From an uncultured Victivallales bacterium (GTDB lineage: Bacteria; Verrucomicrobiota; Lentisphaeria; Oligosphaerales; JAFGRS01), in NCBI GenBank assembly GCA_903834675.1, contig CAILKC010000371.1, forward strand, positions 1-5,736: 5,736 nucleotides of DNA. The letters are read 5' to 3'. The notes under the pieces were generated by a model. That model saw only the letters and a program-made list of their open reading frames with translations, made no database searches and was not told where the DNA came from. Shown in pieces: positions 1 to 5,033 of the stretch. A program made the translations under genes and the position numbers. The first letter of the stretch is position 1. Each line of letters begins with the position of its first letter.

Positions 1-122
1 CACTAGACGGCTGGAGATGCGGTGGGGGGCCACCGCTGCGCCTGAGGCCAGGCGCCTCTCCACGAGACGGCTGGAGATGCGGTGGGCTCCACCGCCGCGC
101 CTGAGGCCAGGCGCCTCTCCAG
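1..122. repeat. Two tandem 59-60 bp elements, each foldable as a three-way junction
   Basis: Copy 1 occupies 1-60 and copy 2 occupies 61-119, with the closing stem of copy 2 ending at 122. In copy 2, CTGGAGA (71-77) pairs with TCTCCAG (116-122). Inside it lie two hairpins: GCGGTGG/CCACCGC (79-85/89-95) and GCGCCTG/CAGGCGC (97-103/108-114, loop AGGC). Single unpaired bases at 78, 96 and 115 join three 7-bp stems. Copy 1 repeats this with stems 12-17/57-62, 19-25/30-36 and 38-44/49-55. The copies differ only at position 4 versus 64 (t/g, outside the fold), in the first hairpin loop (GGGG versus GCT) and at junction base 37 versus 96 (t/c). The repeat and its pairing are seen directly. Function is unknown: it could be a dispersed intergenic repeat, a mobile palindromic element or a structured leader RNA. 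More copies may lie left of the window. No integron attC core (GTTRRRY) or CRISPR spacing is present. Confidence 0.85.
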
Positions 123-225
123 AGGAATGGCGCGGCCGCGACGCGCGGCGGGTAGGGGCGGGCGGTGCAGAGATCTGGAGCACAGGCAACCAACAGGGAG
201 CGCTGACATGGGGACAGGAAACGAC

Positions 226-1623
226 ATGGATAAGAGCACTTTCGCCGTGTATCTCGGCAACCGCGGCTTCTTCCCGGCCTCGCTGCTGCTGGCGGCGCGG
301 GAGGAGATGACGCGGGTGCTGACGGCTGGCGGCTACGGGGTGCGCATGCTGGAGCCACAGGCCACCCGGCACGGCGCGGTGGAGACCGTCGCCGAGGGGC
401 AACGTTTCGCCGAGTGGCTGGCCCAGCAGCGCGGCAAGATCGACGGCGTGATTGTCTCCCTGCCGAACTTTGGCGACGAGACCGGTGCGGTCACCGCTCT
501 GCGCGACGCCGGGGTACCGATCCTGGTGCAGGCCTACCCCGATGAGTTGGACAAGATGGACCAGGCGCGGCGGCGCGACGCCTTCTGCGGCAAGTTCTCC
601 ATCATGGACATGTTCTGTCAGTACGGCATTCGCTTCACCGCCCTGCCGCCGCACACGGTTAGCCCCGGATCCGAGCGTTTCCGCGAGCAGCTCGACTTCT
701 TCGACCGTGTCTGCCGGGTGGTCAAGGGCATGCGCCGGTTGACCGTGGGGGCCATCGGCGCGCGGACGACGGCCTTCAAGACCGTGCGTATCGACGAACT
801 GACCCTGCAGAAGGCGGGGATCACGACCGAGACGCTGGACCTGTCGATGATCTTCAAGCGGGTGCGGGAGCTGCAGCCCGACGCCGTGTACCGGGCGACC
901 CGTGAGCGGCTGCTGGGGGCCACCTGCTGGCAGGGCGTCCCCGAGGCCAGCCTGGACAACCTGGTGCGTCTGCGGGTGGTGCTGGATCAGGTCATTGGCG
1001 AATACGCCCTGGACGCCCTGGCGCTGCGCTGCTGGATCGAGATGGAGCAGCAGCTCAACATCGCGCCCTGCGTGGTGCTGGGCGACCTCAACAACAGCGG
1101 CATCACCGCGGCCTGCGAAGTCGACACCGGCAATGCCATCGTCATGCATGCCCTGAAGCTGGCTTCCGGCGCGCCGGCGATGTGTCTGGACTGGAACAAC
1201 AACTACGGCGACGACCCCAACCGCTGCATTCTCTTCCACTGCGGTCCGGTGGCCTTCGACCTGATGACGGCCAAGGGCCAGATCGTGGACCACTACATGC
1301 TGGCGACCGCGGTCGGCAAGGGCAACAGCTTTGGCTGCAACGAAGGTCGGATCAAGCCGATGCCCTTCACCTACGGGAGCCTGCTCACCGCCGATGGCAA
1401 GCTGAAGAGCTACCTGGGCGAGGCTGAGTTCACTGCCGACCCCATTCCGACGGACTTCTTTGGCTGTGCCGGGGTGGCAAAGTTCGCCGACCTGCAGGGC
1501 GTGTTGCAGCATGTGGGAAAGAACGGTTACCGCCACCACGTCAGCGCCTCGCCGGGGCTCCATCAGGCCGCGGTCAAGGAAGCGCTGACGACGTACCTGG
1601 GCTGGGACGTAACGGTGCTGTGA
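226..1623 (+). CDS. L-fucose/L-arabinose isomerase-like protein (COG2407-type), paralog 1
   Basis: This 465-residue cytoplasmic protein resembles the L-fucose isomerase-like family (FucI/AraI fold), whose members interconvert aldoses and ketoses using a divalent metal. No signal peptide or membrane segment is visible. An N-terminal Rossmann-like part carries LPNFGDE (79-85). The C-terminal part holds Glu298 (CEVD), Asp322 (LDWNN) and His437-His438 (YRHH), which sit in the order expected for the Glu-Asp-His metal-site residues of FucI; that assignment is inferred from family knowledge. The start at 226 follows AGGA six bases upstream and gives an N-terminus matching the - strand paralog. An ATG at 208 with GGAG seven bases upstream would add six residues and is equally possible. 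Upstream lie the tandem structured repeats; no clear sigma-70 promoter is visible. The 3' end overlaps the convergent paralog by 50 bp. The family is fairly sure; the substrate is unknown and need not be fucose. Confidence 0.9.
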   Translation: MDKSTFAVYLGNRGFFPASLLLAAREEMTRVLTAGGYGVRMLEPQATRHGAVETVAEGQRFAEWLAQQRGKIDGVIVSLPNFGDETGAVTALRDAGVPILVQAYPDELDKMDQARRRDAFCGKFSIMDMFCQYGIRFTALPPHTVSPGSERFREQLDFFDRVCRVVKGMRRLTVGAIGARTTAFKTVRIDELTLQKAGITTETLDLSMIFKRVRELQPDAVYRATRERLLGATCWQGVPEASLDNLVRLRVVLDQVIGEYALDALALRCWIEMEQQLNIAPCVVLGDLNNSGITAACEVDTGNAIVMHALKLASGAPAMCLDWNNNYGDDPNRCILFHCGPVAFDLMTAKGQIVDHYMLATAVGKGNSFGCNEGRIKPMPFTYGSLLTADGKLKSYLGEAEFTADPIPTDFFGCAGVAKFADLQGVLQHVGKNGYRHHVSASPGLHQAAVKEALTTYLGWDVTVL

Positions 1624-3019
1624 CGCGGGTCTGGTTCAGATCGATCAGGGCCAGGCCGGGGACGTAGCGGCAGGCTTCGCGCAGGGCCGCGCTGTAGCGG
1701 CCGTAATTCATCGCCAGGTGGTGGATGAAGGGGCCTTCCATCAGGGTCCGCTCCCAGCGTCGCCAGTCGTCGACTTCGACCCAGACGTAGTTGTTCAGGG
1801 TGGCCGGACCATCGCAGGTATGCGCTTCGCCGACGGCCAGGACATAGTCGCCGTGGTTGCCGTCGAAGCGGGCCAGGGTGACCGGACCTTCTTTCAGCCG
1901 GAAGTGGGTCATGCCGGAGAGCGGGCTGGGCAGGATCCAGTGCTTGCCGATGCGGACACGGTCGTCGGGGGCGCAGAGGCTGAGGGGCGCGCCGGCGTGC
2001 CAGACGCAACCCGCGTTGTCGTTGGTCGGATGCCGGATGACGAACTCGGAGAGGAAGGCGGCCGCGGTGTTGAAGCTGGCGCGCTGGATCAGGACATTGC
2101 TGATGGCGCCATGGATGTCCGACTCGTAAGCGATGGTGACCGTGTCGCCGACCGCGGACTCCGCATAGCAGCAGTAGGCGCCCATGGCGTCGACGAGGCT
2201 GGTGAATTCCTGCACCGCGAGGGTCTCCAGCCCGTGCTGTGCGGCCAGGGCCAGCATCTGGTCGCGCATGGCCAGCACGTTGACGAGGGGACCGTCCTCT
2301 GCAAAGCCCTCGAGGGTGGTCGTCTGGCGGAGTTCGCTGATCTCTTTCTCGTAGCCCGTCCGACCACGGCGGGCGCGATCCCGACTGGCGTTGATGAAGT
2401 CGACCATATCCAAGGGCAGGACCTCGACAGCAAAGCGGTCGAGGAGTTGCTGTTCGTTGATGATCGTGGTCCAGAAGAAATCAATGCGTTGACCGAGGTG
2501 GCCGATGCGCAGACCACGGGTAAGGGCGGCGGCGGCCTGGACCGCACGCAGGAAGGTCTCCATCCCGGCGCGCAGCGGCGGCTCGTCCAGACGGCAATTC
2601 TCAAGGTAGGTGAACTTTACCCCCAACTTGCCGAGCACGTTGCTCGAGGCAAACAGGCCACAGAGGGTGTCGCGCAGGCGGCTGCCATCCGGGAGAGGGG
2701 CCTCATCGCGGGGACCCCAGAGCAGCACCGGCAGGCCAAGCTTGCGGCCGATCATGCCCACGGCGCCCTCGGTGCCGAAGTTGCAGTGCGGCATGAACAG
2801 CGCCTCGACGCCGGCCCGGCGGAAGTGGGCCACCACGGTGTCGACCTGCGCTTGGTCCTTGACCAGCCCGTCTTCCAGCACCCCGTCCAAGTCCACAAAC
2901 GGGATCTGCCACTGGTGCAGGCGCGCCTGGATGAGGCCCTTGAAACGCAAAGCGTCGGCATTGCTGAAGACGAACTTGCCGATGGGGCAGAGCCCCAGCA
3001 GAGGCTTCTTCTCAGTCAC
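1574..3019 (-). CDS. L-fucose/L-arabinose isomerase-like protein (COG2407-type), paralog 2
   Basis: This 481-residue soluble protein starts at GTG 3019 behind a strong Shine-Dalgarno. It is a diverged homolog of the + strand gene: NFGTE at 80-84 matches NFGDE there, LCGLF matches FCGKF, Glu299 (AYESD) matches Glu298, and His433-His434 (IHH) matches His437-His438. The second acidic position is less clear: Glu325 (FLSEF) lies 26 residues after Glu299, while paralog 1 has Asp at +24, so metal binding may be altered. Homology to paralog 1 ends near Asn462 (LALIDLN). The last 19 residues (QTRVTAPL onward, Pro-rich) are an extra tail, most of it encoded opposite the 3' end of paralog 1. The reading frame stays open upstream to 3511, but that extension looks like translated repeat DNA. 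Probably a sugar or sugar-acid isomerase or a related enzyme; the substrate is unknown. Confidence 0.9.
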   Translation of the reverse strand: MTEKKPLLGLCPIGKFVFSNADALRFKGLIQARLHQWQIPFVDLDGVLEDGLVKDQAQVDTVVAHFRRAGVEALFMPHCNFGTEGAVGMIGRKLGLPVLLWGPRDEAPLPDGSRLRDTLCGLFASSNVLGKLGVKFTYLENCRLDEPPLRAGMETFLRAVQAAAALTRGLRIGHLGQRIDFFWTTIINEQQLLDRFAVEVLPLDMVDFINASRDRARRGRTGYEKEISELRQTTTLEGFAEDGPLVNVLAMRDQMLALAAQHGLETLAVQEFTSLVDAMGAYCCYAESAVGDTVTIAYESDIHGAISNVLIQRASFNTAAAFLSEFVIRHPTNDNAGCVWHAGAPLSLCAPDDRVRIGKHWILPSPLSGMTHFRLKEGPVTLARFDGNHGDYVLAVGEAHTCDGPATLNNYVWVEVDDWRRWERTLMEGPFIHHLAMNYGRYSAALREACRYVPGLALIDLNQTRVTAPLRPSPGTSSALP

Positions 3020-3025
3020 GGGCGG

Positions 3026-3032
3026 TTCTCCT
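3026..3032 (-). promoter_or_regulatory. Ribosome binding site that fixes the GTG start of paralog 2
   Basis: On the - strand the sequence reads AGGAGAA, then six bases (CCGCCC), then GTG at 3019. This is a near-perfect Shine-Dalgarno at good spacing. It selects GTG over the upstream in-frame ATGs of the longer open frame. The resulting N-terminus (MTEKKPLLGL) is about the same length as that of the + strand paralog. Confidence 0.8.
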
Positions 3033-3060
3033 GGTGGCAGCGCTGGGTGGACCTGTCGGT

Positions 3061-3088
3061 AACCTGACGGGTGGCCGGAGGCTGTCAA
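3061..3088 (-). promoter_or_regulatory. Candidate sigma-70-type promoter for paralog 2
   Basis: The - strand has a perfect -35 hexamer TTGACA at 3088-3083, a 16-base spacer and a weak -10 candidate CAGGTT at 3066-3061, which keeps only the A at its second position and the T at its last. Transcription would start near 3053, leaving a leader of about 35 bases. The -35 is convincing but the -10 is poor, so the call is tentative. Confidence 0.3.
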
Positions 3089-3094
3089 GCTCGA

Positions 3095-3122
3095 AATGAC
3101 GAATGGCCAATGACGAATGCCG
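3095..3122. repeat. Two adjacent 14-bp direct repeats (AATGACGAATG family)
   Basis: AATGACGAATGGCC (3095-3108) is followed directly by AATGACGAATGCCG (3109-3122), identical at 12 of 14 positions. The repeat lies just upstream of the candidate promoter of the - strand gene. From memory, AATGACGAATG-type short repeats are common in intergenic DNA of Verrucomicrobia- and Planctomycetes-like genomes; this was not checked. It may be passive repeat DNA or, less likely, a pair of operator half-sites. Confidence 0.7.
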
Positions 3123-3132
3123 AAGGGCTCCA

Positions 3133-3162
3133 GGCGGGTAGGCGCGGGGTAGCCTGCCCGCC
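3133..3162. other. Strong hairpin, 11-bp stem
   Basis: GGCGGGTAGGC (3133-3143) pairs with GCCTGCCCGCC (3152-3162) across an 8-base loop. All pairs are Watson-Crick except one G-T wobble (3139/3156). No T-run follows on either strand, so it is not a classical intrinsic terminator. It lies about 45 bp upstream of the -35 of the - strand gene and begins a series of hairpins reaching to about 3523. Confidence 0.7.
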
Positions 3163-3186
3163 ACAGGAGGGCCAGTACCGCTCTCA

Positions 3187-3225
3187 GGCCGGGGAACCGG
3201 CCCTCTGAAGTAGGCGCATCGCGCC
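3187..3225. other. Two consecutive short hairpins, one with a GGAA tetraloop
   Basis: GGCCGG (3187-3192) pairs with CCGGCC (3197-3202) over GGAA, which fits the GNRA tetraloop pattern on the + strand. GGCGC (3213-3217) pairs with GCGCC (3221-3225) over ATC. An alternative pairing, GAGGGCC (3167-3173) with GGCCCTC (3199-3205), would compete with the first hairpin. Five- and six-bp stems arise often by chance in DNA this GC-rich. Confidence 0.5.
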
Positions 3226-3343
3226 AGGCCGGGTGGGGTGTCACATGGAGTGCCGTGACGGTGACGTGCGAGAACGGGCGCAGAGCGGTGTCGAGCCACC
3301 GGCAGTCCACAGTTCGGCCTGGTGATCGGCGCGGGATGACACT

Positions 3344-3366
3344 GAGTCCCGGGGCACGCGGGACTC
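3344..3366. other. Hairpin, 8-bp stem
   Basis: GAGTCCCG (3344-3351) pairs perfectly with CGGGACTC (3359-3366) over a 7-base loop. No T-tract follows on the + strand. Weaker hairpins lie downstream at 3432-3446 (GTGGC/GCCAC) and 3491-3517 (TTCGGG/CCCGAA). The latter can be extended imperfectly outward to 3479-3523. Confidence 0.6.
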
Positions 3367-3706
3367 CTTGGAGTGCCTGCGGCTTGACGCCGCTTTCATA
3401 CTCGGGCCGTCTGCAGGCAGAAGTAAGCTCCGTGGCGTACTGCCACCCGGGGAGCCGTGGGACAGGTTTCGGGGGCAAGGCGGGATAGCGTTCGGGCTCC
3501 CAGGAAGTCACCCCGAATCCGCCCTATACCGCGCCAGACGCATGGGGTTGGCTTCTCCGTATGAGCAGTTCCACAGCGAGGTGCTTGACAATGTCCGTCA
3601 GTACCGATCGAAGGGAACGACCGCCCACAAGCTGAAGCAGCACTGGTTCCTTTGTGTCCACTGACATGCGGACAGGAATGCTTGGGCTGAATGATCGGAA
3701 GCTCGC

Positions 3707-3886
3707 ATGAGTGAAACGGGATCGGATTTCGTAGAGTTCAGAGGTGATGCGCTTGAGCCTTTCCTGCTCTGGCCGCTTCTCCCAGGCATGGGCACTGTCG
3801 TCGGTGATTGTCTGGGACGCAAGCCTGACAACTGCGAACCCTCCGCCCGCGGTTGTTGCACTCCCGCTGGGGGCTGTCTATGTTAG
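3707..3886 (+). CDS. Doubtful small Cys-rich ORF, 59 residues
   Basis: ATG 3707 has GGAAG five bases upstream, and the frame stays open for 59 codons to TAG 3884. The N-terminal half (MSETGSDFVEF) is acidic. The C-terminal 17 residues contain five cysteines with interspersed Ser and Thr, ending GGCLC, which loosely resembles a modified-peptide precursor core. Against this, only about 56 percent of its third codon positions are G or C, far below the strong bias in the nearby real genes. No modification enzyme, protease or transporter gene is in the window. Most likely a chance ORF; kept because of its ribosome binding site and Cys pattern. Confidence 0.15.
   Translation: MSETGSDFVEFRGDALEPFLLWPLLPGMGTVVGDCLGRKPDNCEPSARGCCTPAGGCLC
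3856..3884 (+). promoter_or_regulatory. Candidate promoter for the mntA-hepT operon
   Basis: TTGCAC (3856-3861) and TATGTT (3879-3884) are separated by 17 bases, matching the sigma-70 consensus at three and four of six positions. Transcription would start near 3891, giving a leader of about 100 bases before mntA. That leader contains a perfect 8-bp palindrome, CCGGCCGG (3936-3943), a possible but unproven operator. Identified by pattern only. Confidence 0.3.
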
Positions 3887-3994
3887 TTGCGTCTGGCCTG
3901 CACGCCGCGGGGCTGTCCCGCTTGGGGTGCCCTAGCCGGCCGGTCTGGAACAGGCGCGTTACGGCAAGGTGGATAGCGGACCAAGAGGCAGACC

Positions 3995-4297
3995 ATGACG
4001 CTGCACGGCATCGAGACTCCGCGGGCGCGGATCTCGGCGTTCTGCCGAGAGAACGGGATTCGCCGCCTCGCCCTGTTTGGCTCCGTCCTGCGCGACGACT
4101 TCAGGCCAGACAGCGACCTCGACGTGCTGGTCGAATTCCAGCCTGGCGTACGCGTCGGCCTGGCCTTCATCCGGATCCAGGATGAACTCTCCGCCCTCTT
4201 CGGCCACACCGTGGACCTTAACACCCCCGCCGGCCTGAGCCGCTACTTCCGGGACGATGTGCTCAAGGAAGCGCAGGCAGTCTATGTCGCGGCATGA
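3995..4297 (+). CDS. mntA: MntA-type minimal nucleotidyltransferase, type VII antitoxin
   Basis: This 100-residue protein has the complete minimal nucleotidyltransferase signature. Gly29-Ser30, ten residues, then Asp41-Leu-Asp43 form the GSX10DXD motif, and Asp74 (HTVDLN) is the likely third metal-binding carboxylate. In characterised MntA-HepT systems the enzyme uses ATP to attach AMP units to a tyrosine of the HEPN toxin, which neutralises it; that role here is inferred from family and context. AAGAGG (3983-3988) lies six bases before the ATG. The gene overlaps hepT by 14 bp, so the two are very likely translationally coupled. Codon use is GC-rich like the neighbours, giving no compositional sign of recent transfer. 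The order is antitoxin first, toxin second. The protein is short but within the family range, and all visible catalytic residues are intact. Confidence 0.93.
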   Translation: MTLHGIETPRARISAFCRENGIRRLALFGSVLRDDFRPDSDLDVLVEFQPGVRVGLAFIRIQDELSALFGHTVDLNTPAGLSRYFRDDVLKEAQAVYVAA

Positions 4298-4625
4298 CGA
4301 CCGTATCACACTCCGCCAGATGGTCGACCACGTCGATGAAGCTGTCGCCATCGCCCATGGGCACATGCGTGCCGACCTCGATTCCGATCGCCTGCTCTTC
4401 CTCGCGTTGCTGAAGCTCGTCGAGATCGTCGGCGAAGCCCCCATGCGAGTGTCCGCCCCCATGCAGACAGCCCATCCTGAGATCCCCTGGCGAGCCATCA
4501 TCGGGACCCGCAATCGGCTGGTTCACGGCTACGACTCGGTTGACCGCGACATCCTCTGGGACATCGTTGCCATCGACTTTCCGCCCCTGGCCCCCCACAT
4601 CAGGGCGCTGCTGCCGCCGATGTGA
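4284..4625 (+). CDS. hepT: HepT-like HEPN ribonuclease toxin, type VII
   Basis: This 113-residue helical protein carries the HEPN active-site motif RX4HXY as Arg76-NRLV-His81-Gly-Tyr83. An upstream stretch resembling the family's EIxGEA helix is at Glu47-Ala52 (EIVGEA). HepT toxins act as dimeric RNases, with tRNA reported as a target in studied systems, and the motif tyrosine is AMPylated by the partner MntA. Function here is inferred from motif and pairing. The start at ATG 4284 lies inside the mntA 3' end, with AGG six bases upstream and AAGGAAG further back. An in-frame ATG at 4257 would add nine basic residues (MCSRKRRQS), lacks an obvious ribosome binding site and is disfavoured. The catalytic Arg and His and the target Tyr are all intact, so the pair appears functional. 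Confidence 0.92.
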   Translation: MSRHDDRITLRQMVDHVDEAVAIAHGHMRADLDSDRLLFLALLKLVEIVGEAPMRVSAPMQTAHPEIPWRAIIGTRNRLVHGYDSVDRDILWDIVAIDFPPLAPHIRALLPPM

Positions 4626-4635
4626 AGCCCCTGGT

Positions 4636-4664
4636 CGCACCCAACCGATCAGGTGGTCGGTGCG
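4636..4664 (+). terminator. Possible hairpin terminator after hepT
   Basis: CGCACC (4636-4641) pairs with GGTGCG (4659-4664), and an inner ACC/GGT extends the stem over a short loop. It starts 11 bases after the hepT stop, a typical place for a terminator. No T-run follows, so it is not a standard rho-independent terminator and may only stabilise the mRNA end. Confidence 0.25.
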
Positions 4665-4937
4665 CCTGCCGTCGAGTCGTGTCCCGCAGCCGCACCGTGC
4701 GCCATTCCGGGCCGGCCGGAACGGGCCGAGACGCCGCGGCGCGCGCAGGAGCGCCCGCCGGACCTCGCCTGGACGGGCAAGTGGAACACTCGCTCCCGCT
4801 GGGTCGCGGCGGCTCGCGAGGCCGCTCGCCCTCCACATCGCCGGCCTTGCAGTCCAGGGCGTCTTGGTTGTCATGGCGCGGTGCCTGTCGAAGCGAGGTC
4901 TGGCCCTCCAACCGCTCCGGGAGCGGCGGGCGCGCGG

Positions 4938-4965
4938 TTGCTATTGGGCGATTGCGGGCTATAGG
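4938..4965 (+). promoter_or_regulatory. Candidate promoter for the HEAT-repeat lipoprotein gene
   Basis: TTGCTA (4938-4943) and TATAGG (4960-4965) are 16 bases apart, each matching four of six sigma-70 consensus positions. Transcription would start near 4972, leaving a leader of about 60 bases. It lies in a local dip in GC content. Pattern match only. Confidence 0.35.
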
Positions 4966-5033
4966 CAGTGCCGGCAATGCTGGCGAACGTTTCACTTGCC
5001 TTGCCGACGCGACTGGACGAGGAGTACCGTGGG

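Larger units (their letters stand above)
3020..3994. other. Long intergenic region without a convincing gene
   Basis: About 975 bp separate the - strand isomerase-like gene from the + strand toxin-antitoxin operon. The first half (to about 3525) is rich in hairpins and short repeats. The second half (about 3540-3900) is visibly less GC-rich and holds only short, poorly supported open frames. One of these ends at 3664 with a C-terminal stretch from Met 3542 that looks somewhat protein-like but was not recognised. The last 110 bases are the probable leader of the mntA-hepT operon. A decayed gene or mobile-element remnant is possible, but no transposase motif or terminal inverted repeats were found. 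Confidence 0.6.
4626..5033. other. GC-rich palindromic intergenic region
   Basis: No convincing gene lies in these 408 bp, although long frames stay open on both strands because of high GC. Visible structure includes TTCCGG/CCGGAA (4705-4710/4716-4721) and GCGGC/GCCGC around TCGCGAG (4809-4825). On the - strand, positions roughly 4770-4840 translate to EGERPREPPRPSGSECSTC, a string I associate from memory with dispersed intergenic repeats of Planctomycetes-like genomes; this was not verified. The last 100 bases are less GC-rich and hold the candidate promoter of the lipoprotein gene. Confidence 0.5.

Noticed and set aside
1..122. CRISPR array, integron attC sites or tRNA as explanations of the tandem repeat
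   Set aside because: There are no unique spacers between the units and no GTTRRRY/RYYYAAC cores. The fold lacks an anticodon arm, a T-loop and an acceptor end.
82..225. N-terminal extension of the first isomerase-like gene back to ATG 82
   Set aside because: It would translate the second copy of the tandem structured repeat. ATG 208 and ATG 226 both have ribosome binding sites, and the start at 226 matches the paralog's N-terminus.
1621..1660. Bidirectional terminator between the convergent genes
   Set aside because: The genes overlap and no hairpin with flanking T-runs is visible around the junction.
1718..3067. 449-codon + strand frame
   Set aside because: It is antisense to the - strand isomerase-like gene. 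The Asp/Val/Gly-rich product has no family features, whereas the opposite strand encodes conserved motifs.
3020..3511. N-terminal extension of the - strand isomerase-like gene to 3511
   Set aside because: The extension translates the 14-bp repeats and hairpins into Pro/Arg-rich low-information protein, while GTG 3019 has a near-perfect Shine-Dalgarno and gives the length expected from the paralog.
3368..3664. 98-codon + strand frame, with a somewhat protein-like end after Met 3542
   Set aside because: It has no ribosome binding site, its first half translates hairpin DNA, and no family was recognised. A decayed gene end is possible but unsupported.
3598..3861. 87-codon - strand frame
   Set aside because: It has no recognisable domain, no clear ribosome binding site and composition like the surrounding non-coding DNA.
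4263..4874. - strand frames over hepT and the following spacer
   Set aside because: They are antisense to hepT, whose HEPN motif is exact, and otherwise translate palindromic GC-rich DNA.
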